Shown: one piece after another, positions 51,561-63,900 of the stretch | Layout: the number at the start of each line of letters is the position of its first letter | How positions within the stretch are numbered: position 1 is the stretch's first letter | DNA from: Clytia hemisphaerica | Lineage: Eukaryota; Cnidaria; Hydrozoa; Leptothecata; Clytiidae | Direction: 5' to 3' | DNA: 64,000 nt | Assembly (NCBI GenBank): GCA_902728285.1 | Contig: CACVBU010000194.1 | Coordinates: 434,001-498,000, forward strand | Position numbers and translations under genes: made by a program | The notes under the pieces: model-generated | The model's database searches: none | What the model saw: only the letters and a program-made list of their open reading frames with translations | Told to the model about the DNA's origin: nothing

Positions 51561-53150
51561 AGACGATCTCAATCGAACGGAATCGACGATCGAACCAGTC
51601 GAAACAAATCGAATGCAATCGACCGATTGAAATTCGATTGTCGAACGCAAAAGAGGTGCAAAAGAGAAATCGTGTATTTTTTGATACGCCGTTCATTAAC
51701 TGAAATCAAATGACTTTGGGGGTTTGGTGAATTGCCGTCCCATGAAATAATCATTTCAATAAATATTCCAGGAGATAATAGTATTTCAAATTTTTGCTGA
51801 CGTCAACAACAGCAAAAAGTGTTTTGCTTTAAATTTCCCAAAATAGCTGAAACAGAATTTTTGGCCCAGGGCTTTTTGGAAAGGTATTAATATGAAGAGT
51901 GAAAATAACGAAAAATTTTCCCATAAAAAGGGGTGGAACAACTGGCCGTCACGATTTATCAAATCTTTTGCACAGGCCGTAACTTGCATGAGTAATCAAA
52001 TGCAATCAAATAATCAAACAATCGAACGGCCAATTCCTAGGTAATATTCAATTGTGTTTGATTGCATTCAAGTAGGGTTAGATTGTTTCAATTGATAGTT
52101 GACTATGTTCGATTGATTGTCAATTACATTAGATTAATCTTTGATTTCGTTCGATTACGATTATGTTCGATGAGTTTGATTGCGATTAAATTAAATTAGA
52201 TCACTTACGTTAGAGCTTTTTAGCATGGGCAGTCAAGCGCTTAAGTACCGTAAGAAAGCAAATAAAATCAATCGAACGTAATCAAACATAATCAAATACA
52301 ATCAGTATAGACTTAAACTTGTATATCAAGATTACAGGATTTCGAGTACGGGCTGATTTTACTTTCGTTTTGAGTGGTTTAATTTTCAATTTCAAGCTAA
52401 CATATTAGCAACGGGGTGCTCGCCCATAGTTACAGGGGTTTGTGCAAAAAACTAAACATAGGAAATTTTCCAAATCCTCCATTTCGATTAATATGCAATT
52501 AAAAATGAAACTTTTCTATGTTTCACTTTTTTGCACTTATTCTTCAGAATAAAAATATTTCAGATTTTAAGTTCTTCTTTTATTCAACGATTTTTACGTC
52601 ACTTTGTTGACAATCTAACTCTCGCATCAAATTCCCGCTCTCTTCAGTAAATTGAAGATGGGATTGAAACAAATGTATGAAGGGTGGGATTTTACAGCCG
52701 CTCGTTGTGCAAGGCACTGAGAGGCCACGGGTGCCAAAAAAAAGGGCCTTTTGAAATGCGGCAATCTCATTGGTGGAAATTTGCTAAACAACTGCAAAAG
52801 AGCGCCGGGAAGCAATCAGTAGAAGAAACCACTTTCGTTTTTGTTGCAGATTTCGATATAAACTTTTTCTTTACAGGGATTACTTGTCACGGTATTGTGT
52901 CAACTTGTCAGTATTGTATTGTTGCAAAGGGAAAGATAAAAGAGGTAAGACTAGCCTAGTTTCTAATCCTGATATAGGAGTTTAAGCTTAGACTGACAAT
53001 CGAACGTAATTGAAGCAATCGAATGGCAAATCCTGGGTAATATTCGATTGCGTTCAACAATCGAATTGCAATTATTCGATTGTGTTCAACTGCATTCAAT
53101 TGCGTTCAATTTATATTCGGCGTTCGATTTGTTCGGTTGACACCGTCTGG
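51560..53150. repeat. right inverted copy plus degenerate ATTCGATTG/CAATCGAA-rich flanks
   Basis: 52330-52990 is the reverse counterpart of 45080-45815, with the + strand frame 52684-52959 keeping CKALRGHGCQKKG and SHWWKF. On both sides (51570-52320 and 52990-53150) lie many degenerate, closely spaced copies of an ATCGAA(C/T)-type word in both orientations. These look like subterminal repeats of one element. Confidence 0.6.
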
Positions 53151-53719
53151 GTATAAAGTTTGTGGATATCAGTGTCAGGATGATTTATCAATAACTCAAT
53201 ACTCATTCCATTGTTTTGACGAAAGACTTTTCATTTAGCCTGGAAACCTGGCAAAAAAACCCATATTCATGAACGCTGAACGATGAATTATAAAATACAC
53301 AATTTCTCTTTCACACTGAGTAGGCTTTTAAGGGGTCACTCACATATCGATTCTTACCACGACTAACATCAAATTGACGCTAATTTGAAAACCCCCCACC
53401 CCCACCTCTTCACGTCAAAGTTTAAAAATAATCAAAAATCGATGAAACTCTAAATTTTCTCCTTCACTTTCATTGTTATTTCGTCAGCCATCTTTATTTT
53501 TGCTAAGCCTCAAATATTTTTCATTTAAAAAATAACGGATATAATTTCTAAACTTTTTTACCAATAATCCCAGATTTTTTTATCTGTATATAAGAGCCGT
53601 TGATGGTATATTTTTCATGAAAAATGACCTTTATTCTGGCTTCTTAACAATTTCTTTTTTTTTTAATTTTCAAATCTTTTCATTGTTCACTTTCAGCTTA
53701 AAAAAAACAAAGCATAACA

Positions 53720-55856
53720 ATGAGCCGACAGCAAATAGGTAAACCAAATAAGCATGTCAATGAAAGCTATGGTGCAGGAAACAATATCATGAAGTTTTAT
53801 ATCACAGAATATTCAAGTCGTCTTGGTATAGACGATTTCACTCCTCAAAAAGGAAGTTGTGAGGGAACTGGCTACAAAAGCAACTTTCGCCCAGGCGTTT
53901 ATTACACAAGAAAACTTGATGAGCTAGATAATCCTACAATGGGGTAATAACACCTTTTGTCCAGTAGTTTATAGTTGAAATTGAGTTGAATTTATCTTAA
54001 AACCTACTTAAAAACTACGTTTTTACTAACGTAAATTTTTAACATTAACTTTATCATTTGCCAAAAATGAAGCACAATAGCTTAGAAAGTCTGTCAAGGA
54101 AAATAAAATCCTGCTTTTTAAAATATGAAGGCATAATCCACCTATTTCAGCTTCTGAAAGATTGATAATGATCCAAATTTTTTACTTTAGGAAAATTGTT
54201 GACAAGAATTACAAATCGTTGACTCATAAAGATTACCAACCATCAAGAGGACACAGTGGAAAAGAACCTTTGCCCCTCTCTACTCAAACTGCTTCAACAG
54301 GGTTCTCTAAAGAACACCAAACAGTCCCAACTGAGCGAGAAGCTTATGCTATGTTTCCTAATCTGGCCATGTCAAGCTACAAAGAGAAAACACCTCTACT
54401 TCACACTTTAAAAAACAAAGATCCCATAGCAGCTGAAAATGCCAGAAGCGGTCCTGCATATAGTTCAACAGAAAGCCATACACAATTTACAAAGAAACAT
54501 TCTCATATAGAGACTGATGATAAAATCACAGGACCTCTTGAGAACACAGGCTTTACACGTGCCAAGAACCCTGAACCAGTCACCCACTACCCTGAAGCAA
54601 ACCACAAAAGTGTGCAACCAACATTAAAATCCTACTTGAATCCGATTGTACCGAGTATCATGAAGACTTCGTATCAACCACACCAACACAGTGATGGACG
54701 TGAAAGATTGAGTGGCATTTCAAAACATGCAAACCCTGATACCGGATTCACAAGATTCATCCAGCCTACAGGTGCTCACACTGCTGCTAAAGGGAAAGTA
54801 TGTCATTCTAAACTTCATATTTGAGAATATACTTTCAAAAAAACGAACAATTTATTCTTCAGATATGATTGAATATTGGCTACCATTCCGCTCCAAGAAA
54901 CCCGAATTTTCCCACATCTTTGACCTACAGACTTCATTGTTTTTGATCTTTTAGTTATCGATATCGATTTCCTTTCTAACAAAATTCCAGAATATTGCTT
55001 TCGAAAACTATCCTAGACTTTTATTGTGATATCTCATTATATTTTCACAAACACTTCAGGTTTACACCACACTGGGAGAAGTTGACAACCCGTTCACGGT
55101 GGAGCGAACCAAGAAATCAGATCCTGCTGAATATCTCAATATGACAAACCCACATCCTTATCCGAGGTAATTCAATATCCAAAAATTACCAACTTAACCC
55201 ATTAATTTGATCGGTTTATAATGTATGATACAAAAACATAATGAACAAATCTAACCTGAATATGAGTTTGTTTCTCCACTATTTTTTCTATATTTGCATA
55301 AATTCGTACGAGTTATTCGCAACAACTTTCACTATGTATTGAGTTTCTCGGCCATTCTCGGTTTTTCCTGGCAATTATAAGTAAGCAATTATCGATCTTA
55401 GAATTTAGGGTGTTTATAATTTTTTTTCTGTTTCACAATAGTTTGAGTAAATCAATCTACAATGGACAACAAACAAATGAGCCAGCTTTGAATGAAAAAC
55501 TCGGTAACGTGAGTATCGGTAGGAAGGAAAACACTGGACACACGGACAACAACAAAAGTTTTTGGTCGACACCCAATGATTCTGAACAGTACAAAACTGT
55601 CTATAATGATACGTTCTTCGATAAAAACCGAATACCGGAAACCGAGCGTTCTCGTATCAACGACGATTGTACACGAGATTTACAAGGCGACGGGTTCACA
55701 AAGAGCGAGAAACTGCATCCGGCGCTCGGCTCATACGACGAAGGGAGCCAATTGAGATTTCTTCATCCCTACGTCAACAGAAGTATAAAAGCACGTGACC
55801 CATTTTATGGGGAGACAAAGTACGCCCACAAAAGTAGACCCCTGCTTTTAGCTTGA
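53720..55856 (+). CDS. SAXO4/PPP1R32-like axonemal protein, copy A
   Basis: Four exons join in frame to 451 codons: 53720-53943, 54191-54797, 55060-55166, 55442-55856. The N-terminus has KFYITEYSS and GTGYKSNFRP (residues 49-58), then DELDNP, matching human SAXO4 (stabilizer of axonemal microtubules 4). Further on, TGF(S/T)-type motifs recur (TGFSKEH, TGFTRAKN, TGFTRFIQ, DGFTKSEK). The C-terminus has LHPYVNRSIKARDPFYGE, like the vertebrate LHPHV-ADPFY end. The 450-aa length is close to the 425-aa human protein. The family is linked to ciliary and flagellar microtubules and PP1 binding. No membrane or signal segment is present. A 3' splice site (TTTCAG at about 53697) just before the ATG suggests a 5' UTR intron. 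Confidence 0.9.
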
Positions 55857-56340
55857 AAATTTCAAGTCAGATATTCGGAGTTAATGAAAGAGTTTTATGC
55901 TTAGGGTTGTCAGGATATGTCAGCATTTATTCGAATTCGTACTAGAAAAAGTTGGGTCGATTTTCAATTTCATGTATCTGATTTAGAGTAACTCGATTGT
56001 TTTTATTACAAATTTCAGTTACTACTCATTCTTCAGGATTGGAATGAAAACTTTGACCCTTAATATTTGAATATTGCGGAAACTTACCCGGCCTAGATAT
56101 GACCAAAACTCTTCGGAATTCGAGAAATTATGGATTGTTTATCGCGTTTCCTTCGGTCCTATTTTTTTCGTTTTTGATTTTTATTGATTTTATAAAGGAA
56201 TGAGGAATGAGGTTTTTGAATTTTTTTTTATGGAAATAATTTTTTGAATGATTTTATTTTTGTACATAGCAAATTTATTTTTATAATTTAACTGTAAAAT
56301 TTTGAAGGGGCTGAAAAATATTATTCTCTACTTTAGGCGT

Positions 56341-56483
56341 ACAAACTTTCGCGAGCAGAAACTTTCACAAGGTCGAAAAATCGCGAAATTCACGACATTT
56401 ACTTTCGCGTATCATCCTGTTAAGAAAATTCAAAGACATTAACTTTCGCGAAAAAGGCCAAGTTTCTGCTCGCGAAAGTTTGT
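56341..56483. mobile_element. 143-bp MITE between the SAXO4 copies
   Basis: ACAAACTTTCGCGAGCAGAA (56341) is matched in reverse at 56461-56483. The loop carries further CTTTCGCG words. A related sequence is near 48728. No target duplication was resolved. Confidence 0.75.
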
Positions 56484-56777
56484 TCTTCATCAGAACCAGT
56501 AATTCTTGATCAAAACTCATCTGTTTTAATCTGATTTTAAAGCTTAAATGTTCTTAATCTGTTTTGAAACAATTTTGAAAGGAGTGTACTTCGTAAAATA
56601 GACGAACTGTTCATGTAATGTGAATTTTGCTTTGTTCACACTAATTTTTAGTGTACAGTATTGCAAATTACAGGTTAAGAAAATTGTACAAAATCAGATT
56701 TAATTTTTGTTTGAAATTTCTTTATTTAGTTCAGAAAAAGATCAAAAATATGAAAATATTGAAGATGCCATTGAACT

Positions 56778-57083
56778 TCAAATATATCTGGACATCAAGC
56801 TACTTTGGTATTTGGAGAGATGAGAATACAATGGAGGTCTTAACAATTTCTCGCGAGATGTTTTCGTTTCCACCACGCATGTGCTATCTTCTGGGCGATC
56901 TTGTGAAATGCGCTCACGTTTATTGATGTACAGGCTAGCTTCGGTTGGTTGGTACGGAACACCGGCTAATTTGCAGTTCTCAGCGATGCGTGCACGGTTT
57001 GACATATCTATCTTCCATGCTGGAGTGTACAGTTTTGGAATGACTGGATGGTAAGCAGAGAATTTGGATGTTTTATCCTCCAT
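56778..57083 (-). CDS. small unrecognised protein, 101 aa, antisense between SAXO4 copies
   Basis: A single open frame from ATG 57083 to a stop at 56778 with protein-like composition: YHPVIPKLYTPAWKIDMS, then ARIAENCKLAGVPYQPTEAS and LYINKRERISQDRPED. It is rich in Pro, Tyr, Lys and Arg and has no membrane segment. That is the style of small microtubule inner proteins of cilia, and its two neighbours are axonemal proteins. However, I do not recognise the family with confidence. The frame extends upstream to 57107 without another ATG. The + strand frame 56651-56926 is its shadow. Confidence 0.55.
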   Translation of the reverse strand: MEDKTSKFSAYHPVIPKLYTPAWKIDMSNRARIAENCKLAGVPYQPTEASLYINKRERISQDRPEDSTCVVETKTSREKLLRPPLYSHLSKYQSSLMSRYI

Positions 57084-57291
57084 GTTGGTGTGTTGTACGT
57101 TGTCCAAAAGAATTGAGTTTGCAGGTTGGATTTCTTTTTGGTTTTGTTAGTTATTTTTGACGTCAAATTTTCTTTAAATAAAATATTTTGACGTCAATTC
57201 TTCAAGCTATTTTGAATACAAGACATCAGTTTTTTGAACGGAACTGTGAAATCTCGCTGTTAGACTCTATAATTTTAGGACTTTGAAGACG

Positions 57292-59064
57292 ATGGGGCCA
57301 CTACCTTACGGGCCCGTGACCCGCCACGTCAACGCGTCAAATGGGCCGGATAACGAACGCGCAAAATTTTACGCCACAGAGTATTCAGTTAGCCATGGTA
57401 AATCTGGCTTCGTAGCGCGACCAGGGAAACACACAGGGACTGGGTATCAAAGCAACTTTCGACCTGGCTTATTTTACAGCAGACGGCTCGATGAAATTGA
57501 CAACCCTAAACTTGGGTAAGATAACATTTCCTAATTATTTTCAAACTTTTTGCATCACTTGGCAATTTTATCTACTTATTTGCTATCTTGTATAGATATT
57601 TCAATAGTCCATTAGAAACTTTAATTTTCAAAAAATTAAAAGTCTTATTCTAGAGTTAGAATTGGGATAGGGAGTTTTCTTGAGAGAGAAATATGCTTGC
57701 TAGTATGCTGAACTCTTCATCATTTTAGAGATGAATTATTGAAGAATTACTCATCGAGCAACTCTTTCCAATTCCGTAAATCTGCTGGTCCAAACGGGAC
57801 CGACCAACTGCCCGGAAAACTTCACATGGCCAAGAACTCTTTCGTTCGTGATCTCCATCCAACGCTACCTTGCTCACGACAGATCGGGGAAACGTTGAAA
57901 ATCAATGCCACCAATAAGTTCAATAAATCGCCAGCATCGCTTTTAAAACTACGGAGCAATGTAAGATCTGGGTTACTTGAAGACCATCCAAAAGCTTCTC
58001 TTGCTACAGAGAATACAACAGAGTTTGAAGATCGTATCCACGAGCAAACACAACTCACATCTAAACCAGACATTGGTCCCAAATGTGAATCAGGCTTCAC
58101 CAATTCTTTAAGCAAGGAGCCAATCACATACCGGGAAGATGAATGTTATGGAACGCAGAATGTCTGTCGAAGACCAACAGGTTCTTTTCACATAAATTCT
58201 ACTCTTTCCACATTGAAATCAAGTGAAACAGTCGCTCTATAGTTATCTTCTACTTTGCCATAAGAGCCAGTGAAACTCAAACATTTTAGGTACTTTCGCA
58301 TGATTATGAGTTTTGTCCACTCTACTTAGTTAAGTCGCTGAGTCCAGTAATTCATAACCTCTCAAAAAGGCGCGGCAATCCTTCTTTAAAGATTTTTTGA
58401 TATAAATTTCGGTTTTAACAACTCTAAACCTTTCCTCCTTTCAGGTATTTCAAATATGCGAAACTCATTCCAACCTTTACACAGCGCTGACGGTAAAGAA
58501 GAATACATACTGTTATCTCAGCGAGCCGCTAATGTCAACGGATATACAAAAAGCATGAAACCACGCGCTGAGTATGCGCTACATAGACTAGATACCTACA
58601 CTAAAGCGAACGATCTACAACCTACCATGCTACGCAGGCTACAAAAGAACGATAAAGGTGAATTCTTCAACGTCTTGTATGCAGCACCCTTCCCAAGTAT
58701 GAACAGTGCATCCTATACTCGCCATCCGAAACCCAATTCGGGACCGGAAAAGCGAAGAATCGGACCAAAAGAAGAAACCGGTTTTACAGAGAACAACTGC
58801 AAGTTCATCCCGACTTTGGAAACAGGGCAATCTTTGAAACGTTTCGATACTCACTACAAGGCACGTTTCTGTAACAAGAATTTGAAACCAGTTCCCTTCA
58901 CCGCAAATCCTGGCAAAACCGCGTTGATGGAAAAGGGGAATGGGTTTAGTAAGAGCACACGTGTTCATTCGCCCATTGGGAAACGAATTGACTTCACTCT
59001 GCCCACAATGCACCCTTATGTTGTTCGAAGCAATGCATCACGGGATCCATCATATGTTAATTAA
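57292..59064 (+). CDS. SAXO4/PPP1R32-like axonemal protein, copy B
   Basis: Three exons: 57292-57515, 57729 to about 58180, and 58445-59064. The first exon is 224 bp, exactly as in copy A, with KFYATEYSV and GTGYQSNFRP at the same residues (49-58) and DEIDNP. The exon 2 donor is ambiguous. Both 58180/58181 (ACAG|GTTCTT) and 58222/58223 (TCAA|GTGAAA) give the required phase 1 and would yield 431 or 445 aa; without splicing the frame stops at 58242. Later motifs are SGFTNS, NSFQPLHS, NGYTKSMK, TGFTENN, NGFSKST and a C-terminal MHPYVVRSNASRDPSYVN. The last exon corresponds to exons 3 and 4 of copy A without the intron. The upstream TTG-AAG-ACG codons are not used; the ATG is at 57292. Confidence 0.88.
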
Positions 59065-59205
59065 AGCATTGATTGAAATGATTTACTTAGGGAAAGAAAG
59101 TTGATTAAAAATTTAAACAAAAACAATGCTTTGATAAATTCTTAAACTTAATGCTAAAATCGGCAAGATGTGACACTGGTTCAGGATCCCTTATTCGTTT
59201 TTTTT

Positions 59206-60471
59206 GGACCTACCTGGAGGTCCTATAAATTAACCTTTGTCCGTCCGTTCGTTAGTTACCAGCTTTTCTCGAGATTGGCTCATTAGTTTTTTCAGATTTT
59301 TTTGCACAAAGATGCATAACTATAAACCCTCGAATGTGACGGAGCCCGATTTTCGGAAAAAAAAATTTTTGGCCAAATTTGAGCCAAAAAACGGCTCAAA
59401 AACGGGTTTTTTGGACTTTGTGAAAAATTGGATCATTAATTTTTTCTTATTTTTTGTATGAAAGTAGGGTATGTAAAAAATAACTCAAGCAGATTTTTGC
59501 AAAAAAAATTTTTGGCTCAAAAAACGCATGTTTATCTATAAGAATCACTATTAATAAGCATACATCAATGTTCTTAGTCAAATCACTCATTTTCTTTTAT
59601 GAGATAGATGTTTTTTTTGCTCACGAGGGCTTACTTTTGAAGAATATGTGTGTTTAGACATGAGATTTTGGCTGCTTGGCGTGTTTTTGCAGAAAACTGG
59701 CCAAATTCGAAATGCTTTACTCGAGGTTGGCGCTTTCATTCTTTATGATTTTTTGCACAAAGATGCATAACTATAAATCCTCGAATGTGACGGAGCCCGA
59801 TTGTTCGAAAAAAAAATTTGGGGGCAAATTTGCGCCAAAAAACGGCTAAAAAACGGGTTTTTTGGACTTTGTGAAAAATTGGATCATTAATTTTTTCTGA
59901 TTTTTTGTATGAAAGTAGGTAAAAGATGGCTCAAGCAGATTTTTGTAAAAAAATTTTCAGCTCAAATAACGCACGTTTATCTATAAGAATCACTATTAAT
60001 AAGCATATGTCATTGTTCTTAGTCAAATTACTCAATTTTTTTTATGAGATAGATGTTTTTTTTGCTTGCTTGAATATGAAAGAATATTTTAAAGGGACAT
60101 TAAAGTAGTAAAATGTAAACATTGTGCGAACCACGTGTCATTAAAGAGAACAATTAAAACCACGTGTCCAAAACAAACTTGTAAAACAATTGAACAATCA
60201 AAATTAGCCATATTTGGTTTGAATTTTTATTTTGACATGTGACATTTGTTTTGATTTTGTATCCGCTGCATACAGTTTGTTTACAAATTTCGCAAGTACT
60301 GTTATGTTCCTTTAAAGAGCATGAAATTTTGGTTTCTAAACGTTTTTTTTATAAGAAACAAACGATTAATTTTAATAGATCGTCACTATTTGTGTTCTGA
60401 ATGATTGTTTAATGGTCACGCTCACGTAGATATCAATTATATATGTGTTAAATGCATAACCAGGTAGGTCC
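59206..60471. mobile_element. 1.27-kb element with internal direct duplication
   Basis: GGACCTACCTGG at 59206-59217 is matched in reverse at 60460-60471. Inside, 59295-59600 and 59750-60060 are direct copies (GATGCATAACTATAAA, GTGACGGAGCCCGATT, GTGAAAAATTGGATCATTAA). No coding sequence was recognised. Confidence 0.6.
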
Positions 60472-60928
60472 ATAAAAGTATCACTTGTTATTAAGCTCTG
60501 TTTGATTAAAACAGGATTTATCGTTCATTGGCTAAAATAGATCTTTCATCCGATATGGCCCAAAATCTGTCTGTCAGGATCGGAATTTCGTTTATCTGGG
60601 TCCGAATTTTTATTAGAATTTAATTTATGATAGGTTCAATTTTTCAATTTTGAGAGACAGGATTACAAACCGTGAGACATCAAAGATTAACATTAAGATT
60701 AACAATTAACAAATTGTTAACTTTGATGATAACCAAAATTTTAAGTAACACAGTTAAAAACTTTTAAGAAGATTCTTAAATCGTTATAATTCGAAGAACA
60801 AGAGAAATAAATTAAGTACAAAAATTAAAATTAAAATTCAAAATCTAGATTGAGGTTCTTCTTTCATTTTTCTGTGGGGAAAATTCCAGTATTTCGACAA
60901 AATGCAACAAAATGCGGAAAACGTCTCT

Positions 60929-63900
60929 TCATTTACCTGAAATAAAAAAGATATTTGCTATTTTTTTTGGAAAATGGCTGAACTCGGGATCCTTTTACAC
61001 GATTCAAATTACTTTGCGGAACCTAGTGAATAAAGAGATTTTATCAAGTTGACAACACTAAATTCATAAAATTTGTCTGTTGTTAATTAAGTATGGTCCG
61101 TTTAGCTTTATCTGCATAAAATGGATCTCTAAAAGAGATTTATTTTGAAAAGTTTTGTGGGCTTGTCGATAAACGGTTAACTAGATAAAACTGAACGGTC
61201 ATGATTAAGGAGATAATTGGAGTTCTACTTACAGAATAATTTAATGATAACAGTAAAAACGAAAATCATGTTTTTAATATTTTCACAAAGTGCCATCAAA
61301 TTTTCTTGCATTTCGGACAAAGTAGCCTTCATTTCTTTATATTTCGGACAGTCAGCAAAATATTCTATCTCATTGGACAATTGTTGGACTTTCGATTTAC
61401 ATTCCTCAGCCTCTTTTTGTAGAGATTCCAGCTTGCTTAGGATTTTTTTGAAAGTGGTGCAATTGAATGTTAGACCTAGAGAAATATAATGGTGTTTTTA
61501 TAAATTGGAAAACAATGAGAGGTATAGTTGTTGGTATCATCAAGAGAATTTCCGAGGCTGACAGTTTTCAGGTTTGCTAGAAATAATGATAGTTGAAGAA
61601 GTTTTAGTTCAGTTTAGTCAGATTTTCTAACCTGGTTAAATATAAGGCATGAGAAACGGTATGAAAAAGAAGATGTTTATTTCACCTGTAAAGAGGACGT
61701 TGTATTGTTGTTGCAGTTTTTCGATCTCCTTTTTCTTTTTGTTCATATCTTGCTGCAAAGGAAGAATCGTCAACAGTTTTTGTAAGTTCTCCAAACAGTC
61801 TTGAACGAGCTTACACAATCCTTTCAATTCCATCCTCAGATCATCCAAAGCATGCTTACATTTTTCGTAATCTTCAGGTGTCAGACATTTTGCAATTTTA
61901 TTGAAACAATCGATCACAATTTCCAATTCTTCTTTCAGCTTTTGAAGTTCTTCGTGATACTTTTTGAGATTATTGATGGCTTCAAGGATCAGTTTTTTGT
62001 TGGATGACCCTGTTAGCGAAAAATAATACAATCGAACATTAATACATTTACGGAGAAGATCGTCGTTGTTACAAGAATGTTATATAGCTGAGTATTATGG
62101 AAGCGTTGGCTCTTTCACCAGAGCTACTATTTTTTCCTGAAAGATGGTGAACTGATTTTTTTTCTGTATAGTATTACAGAGATAAAGTTGTACGATGTTA
62201 GAGAGGCAGGAGTGTAAAGTATTATAGAGACAGGGGTGTACTATGTTAGAGAGACAGGGGTGTAGTGTTAGAGAGTCAGGATTTATAGTATTATAGAGAC
62301 AGGAGTTATAGTATTAGAGAGACAGGGGTGTACTATGTTAGAGAGACAGTGGCGTATGGTGTTAGAGAGGCAGGGGTGTACTATGTTAGAGAGACAGGGG
62401 TGTATAGTGTTAGAGAGGCAACGGTGTATAGTGTTAAAGAGGCAGGGGTGTATAGTGTTAGAGAGACAGGAATGTATGGTGCTAGAGAAGGGGCGTATGG
62501 TGTTAGAGAGGCAGGGGTTATAGTATTAGAGAGACAGGGGTGTAGTGTTGAAGAGTCAGGAGTTATAGTATTAGAGAGACAGGAGTTATAGTATTAGAGA
62601 GACAGGGGTGTATGGTGTTAGAGAGGCAGGGGTGTAGTGTTAGAGAGACAGGGGTGTATAGTATTAGAGAGACAGGAGTTATAGTATTAGAGAGACAGGG
62701 GTGTATGATGTTAGAGACAGTGGCGTATGGTGTTAGAGAGGCAGGGGTGTAGTGTTAGAGAGACAGGGGTGTATAGTATTAGAGAGACAGGAGTTATAGT
62801 ATTAGAGAGACAGGGGTGTATGGTGTCAGAGAGGCAGGGGTGTAGTGTTAGAGAGACAGGGGTGTATGGTGTTAGAGAGACAGGATTTATAGTATTAGAG
62901 AGGCAAGGGTAGAATGTCACAGAGACAGGGGTGTATAATTTTGTTAGAGAGACAGGGGTGTATGGTCTTACCTTCTACTTTCAATTTGGCCAACGAAATT
63001 TTGTTGTACAGATCGTTTCTGATTTTGTTGATCGCACCAATTTTGTCGACAAACATTTGTTTCAGACAATTTCCAAGTTCTTCGATCAACCCAGACACTT
63101 TTGATTGGAGTTTCAACAGACGTTGATAACAAGGAACTTTCTGTTTATCCGTCAAACACTTCCTACTAAGCAACTTTTCGATCTTCTGTTTGATCTCCTG
63201 TTGGAACTTGGTCAAAGTTCCCTTCATTTTGAGGTAAGCTTCGATACAATTCTTGTTGAATTCTAAAAGTCAAAAAAACATCAAAGATCTTCACACTGGG
63301 AACGAGAGAGTCTCGAGATAATACTCAGAAACCCTGAGGAAATCGATATCTTTTTACCTTTTTGTTGGCAAGCATCTTTGATATTTTTAAACTGATCATA
63401 AAACTGTTTGTATTTATTCTCCAAAAGTTCGATCTCTTTCAGCAAGGTTTTTTTCTTCAGCAAGCACTCCCATTGGTCAATCTGTTCTTCAATCTGTTTA
63501 CAAAGTGCTTTCACTTTCTTCAAGAGTGCTTTTATCATGTTGACGATGGCTTGGTTGTTTTGGTATATATCTAGCCATTCTTCGATTGTTGCGGCAAATT
63601 CTTTGAGTTTCTTTTTCCGTTCTTTTAGTTTGTTTACGGTGAGGTTGATAAAATCTTCGTTGAATATTGGTGTCGGTGAATCTGTGGAGGAACATGATAC
63701 GTTAGTTTACTTCGCTGGTTAATGGAGAGAATTTCTTTCACACCTTATGCGTAAGAATCAAGGAAATTTTCTGCCCACAAAACTGAGTTTCTTTTCTTAG
63801 AAGCCGGATGAGCAATTTTAGAAAACACAGTACCTGTGCTAAGGAGAAGGATAACTGAAGGATAACTTACTGATTTGAGCTTTGTATCCACGAACTTCTT

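Noticed and set aside
56651..56926. 91-aa + strand frame
   Set aside because: Antisense to the better supported 56778-57083 frame and includes AT-rich non-coding sequence.
62328..62920. Frames rich in VREAGVYSVRET and LSNTIHPCLS
   Set aside because: They come from the 21-bp minisatellite, open in many frames on both strands, inside an intron.
62180..62965. CRISPR-like regular repeat
   Set aside because: Units are contiguous with no unique spacers and the genome is eukaryotic.
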